Origin: Frigoribacterium faeni
Lineage (GTDB): Bacteria; Actinomycetota; Actinomycetes; Actinomycetales; Microbacteriaceae
Assembly (NCBI RefSeq): GCF_007988805.1
Contig: NZ_BJUV01000011.1
Location: 37,279 to 101,278 of the forward strand
Length of the DNA: 64,000 nt
Direction of reading: 5' to 3'
Shown: positions 41,986-51,628 of the stretch, one piece after another
How the letters are laid out: each line of letters opens with the position of its first letter
How positions within the stretch are numbered: position 1 is the first letter of the stretch
Made by a program: the position numbers and the translations under genes
Notes under the pieces: generated by a model
Told to the model about the DNA's origin: nothing
What the model saw: only the letters and a program-made list of their open reading frames with translations
Databases searched by the model: none

Positions 41986-44126
41986 CCGCCGGTGCGAGCG
42001 GCCTGCCGGTGACCGACCGACGTCCGTCGGGGCGCTCGGTCGGCCCGCGTCTCCGTTCCCTCGGACGTCGCCTGGTGCTCGGTCGAGAGGGTGCGGCCCG
42101 CTGGGAGCGCCCGGCGTTCCTCGCCCTGCTCGTCGCGACCGCGGGCTTCTACCTGTTCGACCTGTCGGCGAACGGCTGGGCGAACTCGTTCTACTCGGCC
42201 GCGGTGCAGGCCGGATCGCAGAGCTGGGAGGCGTTCTTCTACGGGTCGTCGGACGCGGCGAACTCGATCACGGTCGACAAGCCGCCCGCCAGCCTGTGGT
42301 TCATGGCGTTGTCGGTCCGGCTGTTCGGCCTGTCGTCGTTCAGCATCCTGCTGCCCGAGGCCCTCATGGGCGTCGCGACCGTCGGGCTCGTCTGGGCCAC
42401 GGTGCGTCGGCACTTCTCGGCCGCAGCCGCGTTCGTCGCCGGGGGAGTGCTCGCGCTCACGCCGGTGGCGGTGCTCATGTTCCGCTTCAACAATCCCGAC
42501 GCGCTGCTGGTGCTCCTGCTGACCCTCGCGACGTACCTCACGGTGCGGGGCGTGGAGTCGGGCAGGATCCGCTGGGTCGTCTGGGCCGGCGTCGCGATCG
42601 GCTTCGGGTTCCTGACGAAGCAGCTGCAGGCGTTCGTGATCCTGCCGGTGCTCGCGGGGGTCTACCTCGTGGCGGCGCCGATCGTGCTGCGGAAGCGGGT
42701 GCTGCATCTGCTCGCGGCGCTCGGAGCGGTGATCGTCTCGGCCGGCTGGTGGGTCGCGATCGTCGAACTGGTGCCCGCGAGCATGAGGCCCTACATCGGC
42801 GGGTCGCAGGACGACTCGTTCCTCGAGCTGACCTTCGGCTACAACGGCCTCGGACGGCTGACCGGCGACGAGACGGGCAGCGTGACCGGGGGAGGGACCG
42901 CGACCGGCGCCGCGACCACCGGCATGTGGGGCGAGACGGGCATCACCCGACTCTTCACGGGCGAGTTCGGCGGCCAGATCACCTGGCTGCTGCCCGCCGC
43001 CCTCCTGATCGGAGTCGCCGCCCTCGTGCTGCTCGGCTGGCGGCACCGCACCTCGGCTCGGCGCGCGACCCTGCTGCTGTTCGGCGGCTGGATGGTGCTG
43101 ACGGCCCTCGTGTTCAGCTTCATGTCGGGCATCTTCCACGCCTACTACACGGTGGCGCTCGCACCGGCGATCGCCGTGACCCTCGGGGCCGCGGCCGACG
43201 TCCTCTGGAGCCGCCGCCGACGCCTGTGGGTGCGGGTCGTGCTCGCCGCCGCCGCACTGCTGACCGGAGGCTGGGCCTGGGTGCTGTTGGGCCGGTCAGC
43301 CGACTGGCAGCCGTGGATCCGGTACGTCGTGGTCGCGCTCGCCGTGGTCGGTGCGGTGCTCGTGCTGCTGCCCCGGAGGGGTCGCGCGCTCGCCGCGACG
43401 ACCCTCGCCGTCCTGGTCGCCGGCGGTCTGCTGGCCCCGGCCGCGTACTCGGTCGAGACGGTGTCGACCGCGCACACCGGCTCCATCGTGACGGCAGGGC
43501 CGACCGTGTCGAGCGGCACGGGCGGATTCGGCGGTGGCGGTGGCGGTGGCGGCATGGGCGGCGGGCCCGGTGGCGGCACCGGCGGCGCTCCCGGCGGCAC
43601 GGGCGGACCCGCGGGTACGGGCGGTGGAGGCACGCCCCCGCAACTGCCCGGCGGCACGACCGGTGGTGGAACAGCCGGAGGCGGAACGGGGACCGGAACC
43701 GGGACCGCAGGAGGAACGGGCACCGCCACCAGGACCGGCCCCGGTGGCGGGGGCGGAGCCGGCTCGCTGCTCGGCGCGGGTTCGATCAGCGACGAGCTCG
43801 CCGCCGCCGTGGGCGCGGACGCCGACCAGTACACCTGGGTCGCGGCGGCCGTCGGATCGAACAGCGCGGCGGGCTACCAACTCGCGACGGGCGACCCCGT
43901 GATGGCGGTCGGCGGCTTCAACGGCAGCGACCCGTCCCCGACGCTCGAGCAGTTCGAGCAGTACGTGGCCGACGGCGAGATCCACTACTTCGTCGGGGGC
44001 TCCGTCGGCCAGTCGAACGGCGGCAGCTCGGAGTCGAGTGACATCTCGGCCTGGGTCGAGGCGAACTTCACGCCGGTCGAGGTGGACGGGGTGACGCTCT
44101 ACGACCTGACCAGCCCCACCGGGTGA
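41982..44126 (+). CDS. Family 39-type glycosyltransferase with Gly-rich linker and external domain
   Basis: 714-residue ArnT/PMT-like GT-C enzyme. The first external loop (SAAVQAGSQSWEAFFYGSSD, then ITVDKPPASLWFMA) and about twelve helices (to residue 495) form the transferase. A Gly-rich linker (about 513-595) joins a C-terminal extracellular domain (YTWVAAAVGSNSAAGYQLA, GGFNGSDPSPTLEQFEQYV), a domain pair I recognise from many actinobacterial GT39 proteins. It would take the lipid-linked sugar made by the coupled GT2-GtrA protein. The acceptor is unknown. Confidence 0.9.
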   Translation: MTAGASGLPVTDRRPSGRSVGPRLRSLGRRLVLGREGAARWERPAFLALLVATAGFYLFDLSANGWANSFYSAAVQAGSQSWEAFFYGSSDAANSITVDKPPASLWFMALSVRLFGLSSFSILLPEALMGVATVGLVWATVRRHFSAAAAFVAGGVLALTPVAVLMFRFNNPDALLVLLLTLATYLTVRGVESGRIRWVVWAGVAIGFGFLTKQLQAFVILPVLAGVYLVAAPIVLRKRVLHLLAALGAVIVSAGWWVAIVELVPASMRPYIGGSQDDSFLELTFGYNGLGRLTGDETGSVTGGGTATGAATTGMWGETGITRLFTGEFGGQITWLLPAALLIGVAALVLLGWRHRTSARRATLLLFGGWMVLTALVFSFMSGIFHAYYTVALAPAIAVTLGAAADVLWSRRRRLWVRVVLAAAALLTGGWAWVLLGRSADWQPWIRYVVVALAVVGAVLVLLPRRGRALAATTLAVLVAGGLLAPAAYSVETVSTAHTGSIVTAGPTVSSGTGGFGGGGGGGGMGGGPGGGTGGAPGGTGGPAGTGGGGTPPQLPGGTTGGGTAGGGTGTGTGTAGGTGTATRTGPGGGGGAGSLLGAGSISDELAAAVGADADQYTWVAAAVGSNSAAGYQLATGDPVMAVGGFNGSDPSPTLEQFEQYVADGEIHYFVGGSVGQSNGGSSESSDISAWVEANFTPVEVDGVTLYDLTSPTG

Positions 44127-44166
44127 CCGGTCGGGCCGGCTGAGCCGCGCCTCCTCGTCGGCGCTT

Positions 44167-44228
44167 CGCACCGCGTTCCGTGCACCGCACCTCGACTAGC
44201 AGAGGTGCGATGCACGAAACGCGGTGCG
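44167..44228. repeat. Long imperfect inverted repeat upstream of tRNA-Arg
   Basis: Two 27-nt arms (44167-44193 and 44202-44228) that pair at 25 of 27 positions; the two differences become G-U pairs in a minus-strand RNA. The loop is GACTAGCA. The arms read CGCACCGCGTT followed by CGTGCA and CGCACCTC blocks. It exceeds the size of the other terminators and may be a dispersed palindromic element. A CGCGCCTCCTCG copy lies just upstream (44146). Confidence 0.8.
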
Positions 44229-44276
44229 GAGCCGCGCGGGGCCCCGCCGGGGCGGCACGGTATCGTTGACGGGTCC

Positions 44277-44349
44277 GCCCCCGTAGCTCAGCGGATAGAG
44301 CAGGAGCCTTCTAATCTCTTGGTCGCAGGTTCGATTCCTGCCGGGGGCA
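44277..44349 (+). tRNA. tRNA-Arg (UCU)
   Basis: 73-nt cloverleaf without encoded CCA: acceptor GCCCCCG/CGGGGGC, D arm AGCTCAGCGGATAGAGC, anticodon loop CTTCTAA (anticodon UCU) and T arm GCAGGTTCGATTCCTGC. The anticodon stem GGAGC/TCTCT has one G-U pair and a C31-U39 mismatch next to the loop, which is unusual. Two degenerate copies of its 3' half follow. Confidence 0.93.
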
Positions 44350-44365
44350 CAGGAGCGGGAGCAGA

Positions 44366-44515
44366 TCTCGCGGTGCTTCTCATCTCTTGGTCGCAGGTTC
44401 GCGGTCGTGAGGACACAGCCTGCCGGGGGCACCGAAGCGGGAGCGGCTCTCGCGGTGCTTCTCATCTCTTGGTCGCAGGTTCGCGGTCGTGAGGACACAG
44501 CCTGCCGGGGGCACC
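44366..44515 (+). repeat. Two tandem degenerate copies of the tRNA-Arg 3' half
   Basis: Two copies, 82 bp apart and identical over 68 nt (44366-44433 and 44448-44515). Each contains the 20 bases ATCTCTTGGTCGCAGGTTCG of tRNA-Arg (44314-44333 in the gene) and its last 14 bases CCTGCCGGGGGCAC. An 18-nt segment replaces the last part of the T loop. They lack a 5' half, so they are not tRNA genes. Confidence 0.88.
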
Positions 44516-44542
44516 ACCCTCCGACCGAGGTCCAGCCCGAGA

Positions 44543-44587
44543 CGACGAACGCCCCGAACCCGCATCAGCGGTTCGGGGCGTTCGTCG
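44543..44587. terminator. Terminator after the tRNA-Arg repeat region
   Basis: Perfect 18-bp stem (44543-44560 with 44570-44587), 9-nt loop, between the plus-strand tRNA region and the convergent membrane-protein gene ending at 44599. Confidence 0.88.
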
Positions 44588-44598
44588 GGGGCGACCGG

Positions 44599-45627
44599 TC
44601 AGTCGTCGCGCGGGTCGGGGCTGGTCCGACGGCGCACCTGGTGAGCGCTGACCGGCTCGCCGTAGCGCGCCTCGTCGGGGTCGAGGTCGGACTCGGCGTC
44701 GGCCGGGCGCCCGGCCTCGGCTGCCGGAGCGGGAGCGGCCGCGGGCTGCTCCACCGCCGGCGCGATCGGCTCGGCTGCGCCGCCGTGAGCGGACTCGGTC
44801 TCGGCGCCGGGGCCCGACTCGCCGTCCGCGACGGTCGCGGGTGCGCTCGTCGCCTCGGGGCGAGAGCCGGTTCCCGACGCGGCTGCGACGACCGGCGACG
44901 GCTGGGCGACGATCGGCGGACGCGCGTACGCCGCTGCTGCCGCCGGCACCGAGACGGTGGTCTGCTCTGCTGCGCCCGGAGCGGTGGACGACACGAACGC
45001 CGCGGTGGGAGCCGAGCTCGGAATCGTCGCGGGTGTGGGCATCGGCGCAGGGCGCGAGTCGCTCGCCGCCGTGGCGGCCTGCTCGGCGTCCCACGCGCGC
45101 TGACGGGCGTCGAGGTTCTTGTCGACGTCGGTCTCCTCGTACTTCCAGCGTTCGAGGTCGTAGCGGAACAGCTTCTTGGCCTTCTTGGGGCGGGCCTGCC
45201 ATTCGACGAGCCGATCGCGGAAGTCCGCCAACGACTGCTCGGCCTGGAAGCTGAAGGTGGCCGAGTTGCGCTTGATGTCGACGAGCTCGTGCTCGGCCCA
45301 GCTGGCTGCGCTGCGAGCGCCGGACACCGGCAGGAGGCGCAGACGGACCTCGCTCTCGTGGGCGAGGTGGTCGGAGTAGGCGCGCTCCTCGGGGCCCAGC
45401 GAGCTCCAGATCGCGGCCTTGCGTGCGGCCGTCACGATGCCCGCGACGGCGGCGGCCTTGGCGTCGTCGTCGTGGAGGGTGATCGCACGTCGGATGGCGG
45501 CCCGACCGATCAGGGCCGCGATGACGCCGGCGACGACGATCGACACGAACGGGATGATCGCACCCGACACGATCCGCCATCCGTCGTCGGACGAGATCCA
45601 TTCCACGAGACTGTTCCACCACTGCAT
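44599..45627 (-). CDS. Conserved single-pass membrane protein, function unknown
   Basis: 342 residues: a short N-terminus (MQWWNSLVEWISSDDGWRI), one membrane helix (about residues 21-42), a charged helical cytoplasmic region to about residue 185 (ending KYEETDVDKNLDARQRAWD), then a long Ala/Pro/Ser-rich tail likely to be disordered. I recall similar proteins in Microbacteriaceae but know no function. TAGTGT (minus, 45635-45640) lies 7 nt before the ATG, so it is probably leaderless, which also fixes the start. Confidence 0.8.
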   Translation of the reverse strand: MQWWNSLVEWISSDDGWRIVSGAIIPFVSIVVAGVIAALIGRAAIRRAITLHDDDAKAAAVAGIVTAARKAAIWSSLGPEERAYSDHLAHESEVRLRLLPVSGARSAASWAEHELVDIKRNSATFSFQAEQSLADFRDRLVEWQARPKKAKKLFRYDLERWKYEETDVDKNLDARQRAWDAEQAATAASDSRPAPMPTPATIPSSAPTAAFVSSTAPGAAEQTTVSVPAAAAAYARPPIVAQPSPVVAAASGTGSRPEATSAPATVADGESGPGAETESAHGGAAEPIAPAVEQPAAAPAPAAEAGRPADAESDLDPDEARYGEPVSAHQVRRRTSPDPRDD

Positions 45628-45741
45628 GGCCCGGACACTACAACGGGGGACGTCGGCGGCCGGGGTGCGACAGGCGCTTCGCCTCGATCGGGGCCCCGAC
45701 GACGACGGGCGGCGGCCGATCCATCGTGTCGTGTGCGGCGC

Positions 45742-46032
45742 TCAGGCGAAGCGGAAGCAGTCGGTCGCGTCGGCGCGGCTCCAGAACTCGCCGATCTCGA
45801 CGAAGCGCCGCTGTCGAGCGACGAACCTCTTGGCCCGGTACTTCTCGCCCTGGGGATCGTCGAACCGCTCGACGTAGCCGAGCACCTCGCCCCCGGCCCG
45901 GGTGACCCGGGCGAGGTCGTCGCGCACCTGGACCAGGCGGAGACCGCCGCGGGTCTCGTCGAGCGCGAGACGCGGCTCGGAGTGCGTGTGGGGCTGCGAG
46001 TGGGCGAGGGTGAGGGGGTGGACGGTGGTCAT
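45742..46032 (-). CDS. Small conserved hypothetical protein
   Basis: 96-residue soluble protein. A His/Pro-rich N-terminus is followed by a compact basic domain: LARVTRAGGEVLGYVERF, EKYRAKRFVARQRRFVEIGEFW and ADATDCFRF. Similar short proteins occur in Microbacteriaceae without assigned function; the basic, aromatic pattern could suggest nucleic-acid binding, but this is a guess. ATG at 46032 follows AGGAG. TAGCGT (minus, 46080-46085) is a probable -10, directly downstream of the terminator of the preceding aldo/keto reductase. Confidence 0.75.
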   Translation of the reverse strand: MTTVHPLTLAHSQPHTHSEPRLALDETRGGLRLVQVRDDLARVTRAGGEVLGYVERFDDPQGEKYRAKRFVARQRRFVEIGEFWSRADATDCFRFA

Positions 46033-46085
46033 GAGTGCTCCTGAGGGTCATCCGGCCGATGCTGTCGAGAACACCCCCGACGCTA

Positions 46086-46118
46086 GGGCCGACCACCGAC
46101 ATCGCCGGTGGTCGGCCC
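46086..46118 (-). terminator. Terminator of the aldo/keto reductase gene
   Basis: Perfect 13-bp stem (46086-46098 with 46106-46118), 7-nt loop, about 20 nt after the stop at 46139 and immediately next to the -10 of the following gene. Confidence 0.82.
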
Positions 46119-46138
46119 GGGCAGGACGAGCCCCCGAG

Positions 46139-47158
<1,020 letters not shown>

Positions 47159-47300
47159 GAGCCCACCCTAGGGCTCGGTCGGACCCGGCTGCGGGGCCGG
47201 CGCCGCGCCTCCTGATCCCGGGAACCGTCCGGCGCGATCATGGGCGGTTCCCAGCGGCGTTCCAGGCGGGCCGCCCCGGCGCGGGAGTAGGTTGCCGATC

Positions 47301-47828
47301 ATGACGACGTTCGTTCTCGCAGGCGGCTGCTTCTGGTGTCTCGACGCGGTCTACCGCACGCTCGAGGGCGTGAGCGACGTCGTGTCCGGGTACACGGGCG
47401 GCGAGACCGACGCGCCCGACTACGAGTCGGTCTGCACGGGTCGAACGGGGCACGCCGAGGCGGTGAAGGTGACGTTCGACCCCGCCGTCATCCCCGCCGA
47501 CGTGGTGCTCGACGTCTTCTTCACGTTGCACGACCCGCGTCAGCTCAACCGGCAGGGCAACGACGTCGGCACCCAGTACCGCTCGGCTATGTACTACGCC
47601 GACGACGAGCAGCGGGCGCTGTTCGAGACGGCCCGCGACCGCGCCGCCGAGGCCTGGGACGGCGGGGTCGTCACCACCGTCGAACCGCTGCCCACCTGGT
47701 TCGACGCCGAGGAGTACCACCAGGACTTCTTCGCGAAGAACCCCGGCCAGGGCTACTGCCTCGCCGTGGCGCTGCCGAAGGTCAACAAGATCCGCAGGTC
47801 GTACGCGAGGTACGTGCTCGCGACCTGA
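47301..47828 (+). CDS. msrA: Peptide-methionine (S)-S-oxide reductase
   Basis: 175-residue MsrA that reduces S-methionine sulphoxide in proteins. The catalytic motif GGCFWC sits at Cys10, with Cys13 as a further cysteine; GYTGG, TGHAEAV and QYRSAMYY are present, and GQGYC near the C-terminus may supply the resolving Cys. ATG at 47301 is preferred to an in-frame TTG at 47292 because the motif then lies at the usual position and TAGGTT (47288-47293) lies 7 nt upstream, giving a leaderless mRNA. It is followed by a small gene 51 bp later. Confidence 0.95.
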   Translation: MTTFVLAGGCFWCLDAVYRTLEGVSDVVSGYTGGETDAPDYESVCTGRTGHAEAVKVTFDPAVIPADVVLDVFFTLHDPRQLNRQGNDVGTQYRSAMYYADDEQRALFETARDRAAEAWDGGVVTTVEPLPTWFDAEEYHQDFFAKNPGQGYCLAVALPKVNKIRRSYARYVLAT

Positions 47829-47879
47829 CCGTCGACACGCGACCGCGTGCCGACACCCTCGAGAGAAAGGCGCTCGACG

Positions 47880-48092
47880 ATGAGCGACCAGACGACGACG
47901 CGACAGACCTGGGTGGCCATCGGACCCTCCGGAACGGTCGGGTCCATCCACCGCACGCACGAGGGCTTCGTCGTGCGCATGCCCTCCCGTGACGCGACGG
48001 GGGGCGAGTACCCGACGCTGGCCGTCGCCAAGAGCGCGCTCTTCGCCGCGCTCGGTCCCGGCGCCGAGTACCCGGAGTTCCACGAGCACTGA
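47880..48092 (+). CDS. Small conserved hypothetical protein downstream of msrA
   Basis: 70-residue soluble protein with TWVAIGPSGTVGSIHRTHEG at its start and YPTLAVAKSALFAAL later. It looks like a short beta-alpha domain. Similar proteins occur in Microbacteriaceae; some are labelled methyltransferase, which the length does not support. ATG follows GAGAGAAAGG. It is probably co-transcribed with msrA and ends at a structured region (48109-48163). Confidence 0.75.
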   Translation: MSDQTTTRQTWVAIGPSGTVGSIHRTHEGFVVRMPSRDATGGEYPTLAVAKSALFAALGPGAEYPEFHEH

Positions 48093-48108
48093 CCCGGTCC
48101 TCTCCTCC

Positions 48109-48163
48109 CCGGTCGGATCGACGCCGGAGCCCTCCACAAGGAGGCGCGGCGCGGTCCGACCGG
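48109..48163 (+). terminator. Compound hairpin between the small gene and ssb
   Basis: Outer arms CCGGTCGGA (48109-48117) and TCCGACCGG (48155-48163) enclose a smaller CCTCC/GGAGG hairpin (48131-48144). Confidence 0.55.
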
Positions 48164-48190
48164 TCACCTCCCGGTCACGAGACTCGCCCC

Positions 48191-48820
48191 ATGAACGACA
48201 CCATCACCCTCACCGGAACCATCGCCACCGACCCCCGCGCCGTCACGACCGAGGCCGGTCTCGACATCGCCAGCTTCCGGCTGGCCAGCACCCATCGCAA
48301 GTTCGACCGTGGCGCGAACGCCTGGGTGGACGGCGAGACCAACTGGTACACCGTCACGGTCTTCCGGACCCTGGCCGCCAACGTGCGCGAGAGCGTCCAC
48401 AAGGGCGACCGCGTGCTCGTGACCGGCCGGCTGCGGATCCGCCCGTGGCAGAACGGCGAGCGATCGGGCACCACGGTCGAGATCGACGCCGAGACGATCG
48501 GGCACGACCTCCGCTGGGGGCGCTCGACGTACGCGCGCTCCACGACCACCATCACCTCGGGAGGCACCGCGGGTGACTCCGCGCAGCCGACGTCGCCCGA
48601 CGATCACCCCGCGTCCGACGACCTCCCCGCCTCCGACGAGGGTGCCGGAGCATCCGCCGCCTGGTCGACGGCGCCGCTGGGCGCCGACGAGACGACCGGA
48701 CCGAGCGCGACGGCTCCCGTCCCCGAGGTCGGGTCCGCGTCCGTCGGAGCCGAGGCGGCTCGCGCCGGCGAGCCGCCGAGGATCCTCGTGCCGTCGGCCG
48801 AGCTCGAGGCCCCCTTCTGA
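48191..48820 (+). CDS. ssb: Single-stranded DNA-binding protein
   Basis: 209-residue SSB: an OB-fold (about 1-115) with TITLTGTIATDPRAVTTEAG, SFRLAST, WYTVTVFRTLAANV and KGDRVLVTGRLRIRPW, then a long flexible tail rich in Ser, Ala, Asp and Pro. The tail ends in Pro-Phe (ELEAPF), the partner-binding tip, although it is less acidic than the usual DDDIPF. The housekeeping ssb normally lies between rpsF and rpsR, so this isolated gene is likely a paralogue. A GAGACT about 6 nt upstream is a weak leaderless-type -10. Confidence 0.92.
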   Translation: MNDTITLTGTIATDPRAVTTEAGLDIASFRLASTHRKFDRGANAWVDGETNWYTVTVFRTLAANVRESVHKGDRVLVTGRLRIRPWQNGERSGTTVEIDAETIGHDLRWGRSTYARSTTTITSGGTAGDSAQPTSPDDHPASDDLPASDEGAGASAAWSTAPLGADETTGPSATAPVPEVGSASVGAEAARAGEPPRILVPSAELEAPF

Positions 48821-48848
48821 GCTCCCGGGCGGTCGTCCGGGCGGGCCC

Positions 48849-48854
48849 TAGAAT
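48849..48854 (+). promoter_or_regulatory. -10 element (TAGAAT) of the lipoprotein gene
   Basis: TAGAAT just after the ssb gene, giving a leader of about 45 nt before the GTG at 48907. Confidence 0.5.
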
Positions 48855-48906
48855 CGTCACGGCCCCGGTGACCGGGCGCCGCTCCGCTCGACCAGGAAGG
48901 CACGCC

Positions 48907-49365
48907 GTGCTCCGATCGCGTACCGCCGCGGCCGCCGTCATGCTCATGGGCCTCTCCGTCGGGGTGGTCGCCTGCACCTCGACGACGCCCACGCCGGCGC
49001 CCTCGACCTCCGCGCCGGCGGCGACGAGCACCGCCGCGCCCGCACTCCGCGACGACTCGCCGACGGACGAGGCCTTCACCGTGTTCGACCAGGCCAACCG
49101 CGCGTTCCTCGACGGGGGCGGCGCGACGGACGGTCGTTCGCTGGTCGACAACCTTGTCGCCGCCGGGTTCGACAAGGCCGACATGCAGGTCACGAGCGAC
49201 ACGACGTCGATCGGCCGCGAGGTCGACTCCGTGCAGTTCTCCGTCCTCTGGGGCTCGGACTGCCTCGTGGGGCAGGCGGGCTCGACGGGGTACGCGAGTC
49301 AGATCGCCCCGGTCCTCGGCACCGGACTCTGCCTGATCGGCACCACGCGCACGATCGACTGGTGA
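48907..49365 (+). CDS. Small lipoprotein (DUF6993-like)
   Basis: 152-residue exported lipoprotein. The signal peptide has a lipobox ending VGVVAC, followed by a Thr/Pro/Ser/Ala spacer and a globular domain with VDNLVAAGFDKADMQVTSD, SVQFSVLWGSDCLVGQ and GTGLCLIG. This pattern matches the DUF6993 proteins I know from Micrococcales (function unknown). Two cysteines probably form a disulphide. GTG at 48907 follows AGGAAGG. The upstream frame from 48868 has no signal-peptide logic. Confidence 0.82.
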   Translation: MLRSRTAAAAVMLMGLSVGVVACTSTTPTPAPSTSAPAATSTAAPALRDDSPTDEAFTVFDQANRAFLDGGGATDGRSLVDNLVAAGFDKADMQVTSDTTSIGREVDSVQFSVLWGSDCLVGQAGSTGYASQIAPVLGTGLCLIGTTRTIDW

Positions 49366-49449
49366 CGGGCGCGACGCCCGCCGCGGCCCCGTCGACCGAT
49401 TCCCCTTCGCCCACCGGGGCCCGCCGCCCCGCCCGATAGACTGGATCCC

Positions 49450-51135
<1,686 letters not shown>

Positions 51136-51151
51136 CCCGTCCGTCACCGTC

Positions 51152-51625
51152 ATGGCCCGCCTGCACGTCCCGACCAGAGTCCGCTGGAGCGATCTCGACG
51201 GGTATCGGCATGTGAACAACGCGTCGATGCTGCGCCTCCTCGAGGAGGCGCGCATCGACGCGTTCTGGTCGTCCGACGAGACCCTCGACCGGTCGACGTC
51301 GGCCGCCGTGCTCGACGGCAGCCCGGGTGCCGACACGATGACCCTCATCGCCCGGCAGGAGCTCGAGTACCTCGTGCCGATCCCGTACCTCAGGGCGCCG
51401 CTCGACGTGCAGATCTGGATCGGCCGTCTCGGCGGCGCGAGCCTCGAGGTCTGCTACGAGGTGTGGTCGCCGATCGGCGTCGAGCCGGCGCAGCTGTTCA
51501 CCAAGGCGGCGACGACCATCGTGCTCGTCGAGACCGCGACCGATCGACCCCGGCGCATCTCCCAGCGGGAGCGCTCGGCCTGGGAGCCCTACGTCGACGA
51601 GCCGTTGACGTTCCGTCGACGCTGA
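51152..51625 (+). CDS. Acyl-CoA thioesterase (4HBT hotdog family)
   Basis: 157-residue single-hotdog thioesterase. VRWSDLDGYRHVNNASMLRLLEEAR is the family core (key pieces WSDLDGYRHVNN, with the catalytic Asp, and LLEEAR). The later YLVPIPYL and VLVETATDRPRRI segments complete the hotdog sheet. ATG at 51152, 16 bp after ettA, has no strong ribosome site. A perfect 20-nt palindrome (51232-51251) lies in the coding sequence. The stop is 4 nt from that of the convergent tesB. Confidence 0.9.
   Translation: MARLHVPTRVRWSDLDGYRHVNNASMLRLLEEARIDAFWSSDETLDRSTSAAVLDGSPGADTMTLIARQELEYLVPIPYLRAPLDVQIWIGRLGGASLEVCYEVWSPIGVEPAQLFTKAATTIVLVETATDRPRRISQRERSAWEPYVDEPLTFRRR
51232..51251. repeat. 20-nt perfect palindrome inside the thioesterase gene
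   Basis: GCGCCTCCTC joined to its exact complement GAGGAGGCGC. It is two inverted, abutting copies of the recurring word and encodes RLLEEA. A self-complementary mRNA stem this early in a gene is unexpected. Confidence 0.85.
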
Positions 51626-51628
51626 GGG

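Noticed and set aside
44366..44515. Additional tRNA genes or a small CRISPR array
   Set aside because: Only 3' halves are present, with an enlarged T loop and no D arm or acceptor 5' strand. Two units 82 bp apart with no variable spacers are not a CRISPR.
44196..44565. Minus-strand ORFs with NRTCDQEIRR-type sequence
   Set aside because: This is the well-known spurious translation of the antisense of a tRNA gene; the similarity between the ORFs comes from the tRNA 3'-half repeats.
47292..47300. TTG start adding three residues to MsrA
   Set aside because: The TTG lies inside the likely -10 element TAGGTT, and the ATG at 47301 places GGCFWC at the usual position.
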